Source: an uncultured bacterium (lineage in GTDB: Bacteria > DUMJ01). Taken from it: a DNA stretch of 64,000 bases. Numbering within the stretch: the stretch's first letter is position 1; each line of letters opens with the position of its first letter. Under the pieces are notes generated by a model. The model was not told the origin of the DNA. It did not search any database and saw nothing but the letters and a program-made list of their open reading frames with translations. The translations under genes and the position numbers were made by a program. Positions 62,867-64,000 of the stretch are shown in pieces. The stretch spans positions 1-64,000 of the forward strand of contig CALGNK010000002.1 in NCBI GenBank assembly GCA_937958695.1. Reading direction: 5' to 3'.

Positions 62867-63964
62867 TTATATACCATAATTTCCCATTTTAGCTAGTAGT
62901 ATTAAGGTCTCAAATTGGTCAAATACATAGAGGTCTTTAGATTTGTAGTCTCCAAGCTTAGTAATATTTATTTTACTCAGAAAGATATCTGATTCTCCTC
63001 TTTTATTCAAATTTAAAAGGAGTAGTGATAGAGTTGCATATACTCCATAAGACTCATCTGTTGTAGCAGATTTGCCATTCCAGTAATAAGAAGTATAGAT
63101 TTTACCATCTTCTCTCATCTTTGTATTTATAAAGTTAATAAACCGCTTGATAAGATTATAATCGCCGATATTTATGCCTATATAAGCCTGCTCAATCATA
63201 TTTACCTTTGAAGGTGTATGATATGTGGATGATGGAATATCATAGTAATCTGGGAAGAAGATCTCGGAAAATTTTAGAGATTCTTCTAAGATCTTCTTGG
63301 AACTCTCATAGAAAACTTTGAATTTAGGTATATACTGAGATAATTTTGAAATCATCTCCAGATTTAGATAGAACAGTGGAACTCTCTTATTAGCCTTTTC
63401 TGTCCTCCCATCAAAGTAGTCAATAAGATATTTGTCATAGCTATTGAATTTTATTATATTTTCCCCGATATAGATCCCATCTCTTAAAAATCTTTCCTCT
63501 TTAAAAGTCTCATAGGCTTTTATCAAGGAGTATGAGATCCTTAAAGAGTCTAATAATGATGTAGCATCGTCTGGCAAGAGTGTCCTTCTATTTATCCTCC
63601 AGAATAAATAACCCCTAGGGGATAGAAAGTATCTCTTTGTTACCTTCCAAGTAGTATCGAAAAGAATAAGGTTATTGGTATTTACTGCATATTCCATCAA
63701 TTGTCCCATAGATTCTAGGAGAGAATACTCTATAGGCATATCATTTTGAATTTTAGAAGCGATTAATCCTCTTCTATCCATAAATCTTTCTTTGATATGA
63801 TTTAATATACCTCTTTCTAAATCTCTAGAGTTGGATATAGTCTCTTCTATAGCCTTTTGTATCCTGTAACCTAAAAGATAATCTCTAACAAGAGAGAAAG
63901 AAAAAATAGATGCCAATATTAACAATATCGTAATAATCGTGTAACTCAACTTCTTAATAGTCAC
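62867..63964 (-). CDS. GH8/YdaJ-like membrane-anchored glycoside hydrolase
   Basis: A 365-residue protein with one N-terminal signal anchor (residues 7-28) and an alpha/alpha-barrel-like domain. EYSLLESMGQLMEYAV places Glu84 in the position of the GH8 catalytic acid, and PDDATSLLDSLRISYSLIKAY matches the GH8 DxDL-type region (Asp139). TTDESYGVYATLSLLLLN is a later barrel helix. First gene of the operon. The start is a GTG at 63964 without a ribosome binding site; the window ends 36 bases further, so a start outside cannot be excluded. A trimming hydrolase is typical of bcs/yda/pss systems. Confidence 0.7.
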   Translation of the reverse strand: MTIKKLSYTIITILLILASIFSFSLVRDYLLGYRIQKAIEETISNSRDLERGILNHIKERFMDRRGLIASKIQNDMPIEYSLLESMGQLMEYAVNTNNLILFDTTWKVTKRYFLSPRGYLFWRINRRTLLPDDATSLLDSLRISYSLIKAYETFKEERFLRDGIYIGENIIKFNSYDKYLIDYFDGRTEKANKRVPLFYLNLEMISKLSQYIPKFKVFYESSKKILEESLKFSEIFFPDYYDIPSSTYHTPSKVNMIEQAYIGINIGDYNLIKRFINFINTKMREDGKIYTSYYWNGKSATTDESYGVYATLSLLLLNLNKRGESDIFLSKINITKLGDYKSKDLYVFDQFETLILLAKMGNYGI

Positions 63965-64000
63965 TTATACTATTTATTGCCAGGTTCAGCTAACCTACCC

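Noticed and set aside
1-64000. CRISPR arrays, rRNA and tRNA genes
   Set aside because: No regularly spaced direct repeats and no conserved RNA gene segments were found on reading the intergenic regions.

Overview
This A+T-rich window is densely packed and reads like a thermophilic, saccharolytic bacterium. AGA, AGG and ATA codons dominate, genes are short and often overlap by 1-4 bases, and GTG/TTG starts are common. An OstA/LptA-like plus beta-barrel protein, other predicted outer-membrane proteins and a BcsB-type secretion partner point to a two-membrane cell. DapL, split transketolase and oligosaccharide-type ABC transporters would fit a Dictyoglomus- or Atribacterota-like lineage. That assignment is a guess from gene content; there is no rRNA gene to anchor it. 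I see no tRNA, rRNA or CRISPR array.

Layout. 1-143: 5' end of a transposase on the minus strand. 310-10260: accessory metabolism, with an amidohydrolase, a Glu/Leu-type dehydrogenase, an orphan solute-binding protein, a GH43-like propeller, an FAD oxidoreductase, an M55 D-aminopeptidase, a SIMPL protein, a flavin reductase and a GH10-like hydrolase. 10272-13204: radical SAM YgiQ (minus) and a membrane diguanylate cyclase (plus). 13272-31488: a long plus-strand housekeeping run, argG-argC-argJ-argB-argD-carA-carB-argH, a second class III aminotransferase, then era-recO-glyQ-glyS-miaB. argF is absent. 31503-43892: SDR, nagB, O-antigen-ligase-like protein, GT4, miaA-dapF-dapL, a methionine gamma-lyase family protein, two envelope proteins, a zinc alcohol dehydrogenase and a HemW-like radical SAM protein.

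43882-55563: sugar uptake and use. A parallel beta-helix lipoprotein (minus, followed by an unlisted 58-residue membrane protein) is divergent from a complete five-gene ABC transporter. Then come a two-subunit transketolase flanked by two decayed gene remnants, a second amidohydrolase and a Gfo/Idh oxidoreductase. 55696-56148: small outer-membrane-type protein. 56151-63964 (minus): six packed genes whose first five match, in order, the Bacillus ydaJ-K-L-M-N / Listeria pss exopolysaccharide system: GH8-like hydrolase, membrane protein with a degenerate GGDEF, DUF2334 protein, BcsA-like GT2 and BcsB-like protein. An extra GT4 follows.

The most interesting signals are: (i) that exopolysaccharide operon, whose GGDEF-like protein has lost the catalytic motif but keeps an RxxD inhibitory site at the exact spacing, so it looks like a c-di-GMP receptor, while an apparently active cyclase with its own RxxD site is encoded at 12233; (ii) a textbook intrinsic terminator hairpin inside the argJ reading frame; (iii) three genes with a TATAAT/TATTAT box 6 nt before the start codon and no Shine-Dalgarno, which look leaderless; (iv) the two gene remnants flanking transketolase.
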